From JBDTMT01 sp033764095 (GTDB taxonomy: Bacteria > Desulfobacterota > Binatia > HRBIN30 > CADEER01), in the NCBI GenBank assembly GCA_033764095.1, contig JANRJF010000080.1, positions 1-24,402 on the forward strand: 24,402 bases of DNA, in the 5' to 3' direction. Shown here in pieces: positions 24,016 through 24,402 of the stretch. Every line of letters starts with the position of its first letter. The stretch's first letter is position 1. Below the pieces are notes generated by a model. That model had not been told where the DNA came from, ran no database searches, and saw nothing but the letters and a program-made list of their open reading frames with translations. A program made the translations under genes and the position numbers.

Positions 24016-24402
24016 TCAGCCGGCCCGGCCCGATACGCACTCCGCGAACTGGTGCCCGCTCGACAGGCGCACGGAGCGGCCGCAGTACTCCTGCTCGCAC
24101 ATGGCGGCGGCCAGCCGCGCATCGCTGCTGACGGCGAGCGCGCGGCGGCCGTCGGGCAGATCGCAGAGCGCGGCGGCGCGCAGCGGGGCGCCCGCCTCGT
24201 GCTGCACGGTGTAGGTCACGATGGTCGCCGGGCCTTCGTAGTCGGGCGCGACCGCGACCGCGCGCGTCGCCGCGGCGACCGCGTCGCTGACGTCGAGCCA
24301 GGCGCACGGCCGGCGCGGCGGGCGCGTCGACCAGAGGCTGACGCCCTGCTTGGTCAGCATGCCGCTCACCGCACTGACCAGGCCGCTGCTGCCGGCGTCG
24401 GC
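24016..24402 (-). CDS. Thiolase-like protein, C-terminal part
   Basis: This is an open frame of 128 residues that enters from beyond the window end, so the N-terminal thiolase fold is missing. The visible part begins with GLVSAVSGMLTKQGVSLWST, which fits the end of a thiolase catalytic domain where a conserved G-x-L-T-K-H/Q segment occurs. It continues with a small domain (PATIVTYTVQH, a beta pair, LPDGRRALAVSSDARLAAAM, GRSVRL). That small domain resembles the extra C-terminal domain found on type 1 thiolase-like proteins of actinobacteria and related acyl-CoA metabolism. It is likely an acetyl-CoA acetyltransferase-like enzyme of fatty acid or sterol degradation. The tail ends with FAECVSGRAG. 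The gene is convergent with the P450; 74 bp separate the stops. Confidence 0.72.
   Translation of the reverse strand, partial: ADAGSSGLVSAVSGMLTKQGVSLWSTRPPRRPCAWLDVSDAVAAATRAVAVAPDYEGPATIVTYTVQHEAGAPLRAAALCDLPDGRRALAVSSDARLAAAMCEQEYCGRSVRLSSGHQFAECVSGRAG

Noticed and set aside
24005..24020. Perfect 6-bp hairpin GCTGAG-CCTG-CTCAGC between the P450 and the thiolase gene as a terminator.
   Set aside because: The stem is short, no T-run follows on either strand, and it overlaps the thiolase stop codon; such stems are common by chance in this base composition.

Overview
The window is very GC-rich bacterial DNA from a Gram-negative organism. It encodes a type IV pilus retraction ATPase, a beta-barrel outer-membrane protein and Tat-exported proteins. 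The mix (assimilatory nitrate genes, exported carotenoid oxygenase, P450, thiolase-like protein with an extra C-terminal domain, and abundant short hairpin repeats between genes) suggests an uncultured soil or water lineage of the broad Deltaproteobacteria/Binatota type. That placement is an inference only.

Layout. 1-2773 (+): 3' end of a PilT/PilU-family ATPase, a small predicted exported protein and a PcfJ-domain protein. 2777-4027 (-): an ACS-type MFS transporter. 4315-5814 (+): a Tat-exported, probably lipid-anchored carotenoid-oxygenase family protein. 6058-7644 (-): a predicted outer-membrane beta-barrel resembling alginate-export porins. 7673-18317 (-): a complete nitrate/nitrite assimilation locus in the order nasT, nasS, leader, nirBD fusion, NarI-like cytochrome b, nasA, four-cluster ferredoxin, Rieske protein, narK. 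18659-23941 (+): alaS, phoH, ybeY and a cytochrome P450, tightly packed. 24016-24402 (-): the C-terminal end of a thiolase-like protein that runs off the window.

How the nitrate locus should work. NarK imports nitrate, NasA reduces it to nitrite in the cytoplasm, and the NirB-NirD fusion reduces nitrite to ammonium with NADH. The four-cluster ferredoxin, the Rieske protein and the NarI-like cytochrome b look like an electron-supply chain for NasA that may connect it to the quinone pool; this is an unusual accessory set. NasS (nitrate sensor) and NasT (ANTAR antiterminator) sit upstream of a leader of about 320 nt. That leader contains two adjacent small hairpins with six-base loops, one of which has the A1/G4 loop expected of an ANTAR target.

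The most striking non-coding content is a set of inverted repeats. One family of about 180-245 bp long-hairpin elements occurs four times (4046, 5819, 7512, 18415). The copies share a directional core and have arms built on ACACAGATGAACACAG. Three unrelated smaller hairpin repeats sit at other gene junctions inside the nitrate operon (9886-10002, 12203-12272, 16489-16546). Several repeats are translated: they encode the C-termini of NasA, of the cytochrome b and of NarK, the N-terminus and only plausible start codon of the ferredoxin, and most or all of the signal peptide of the outer-membrane protein.
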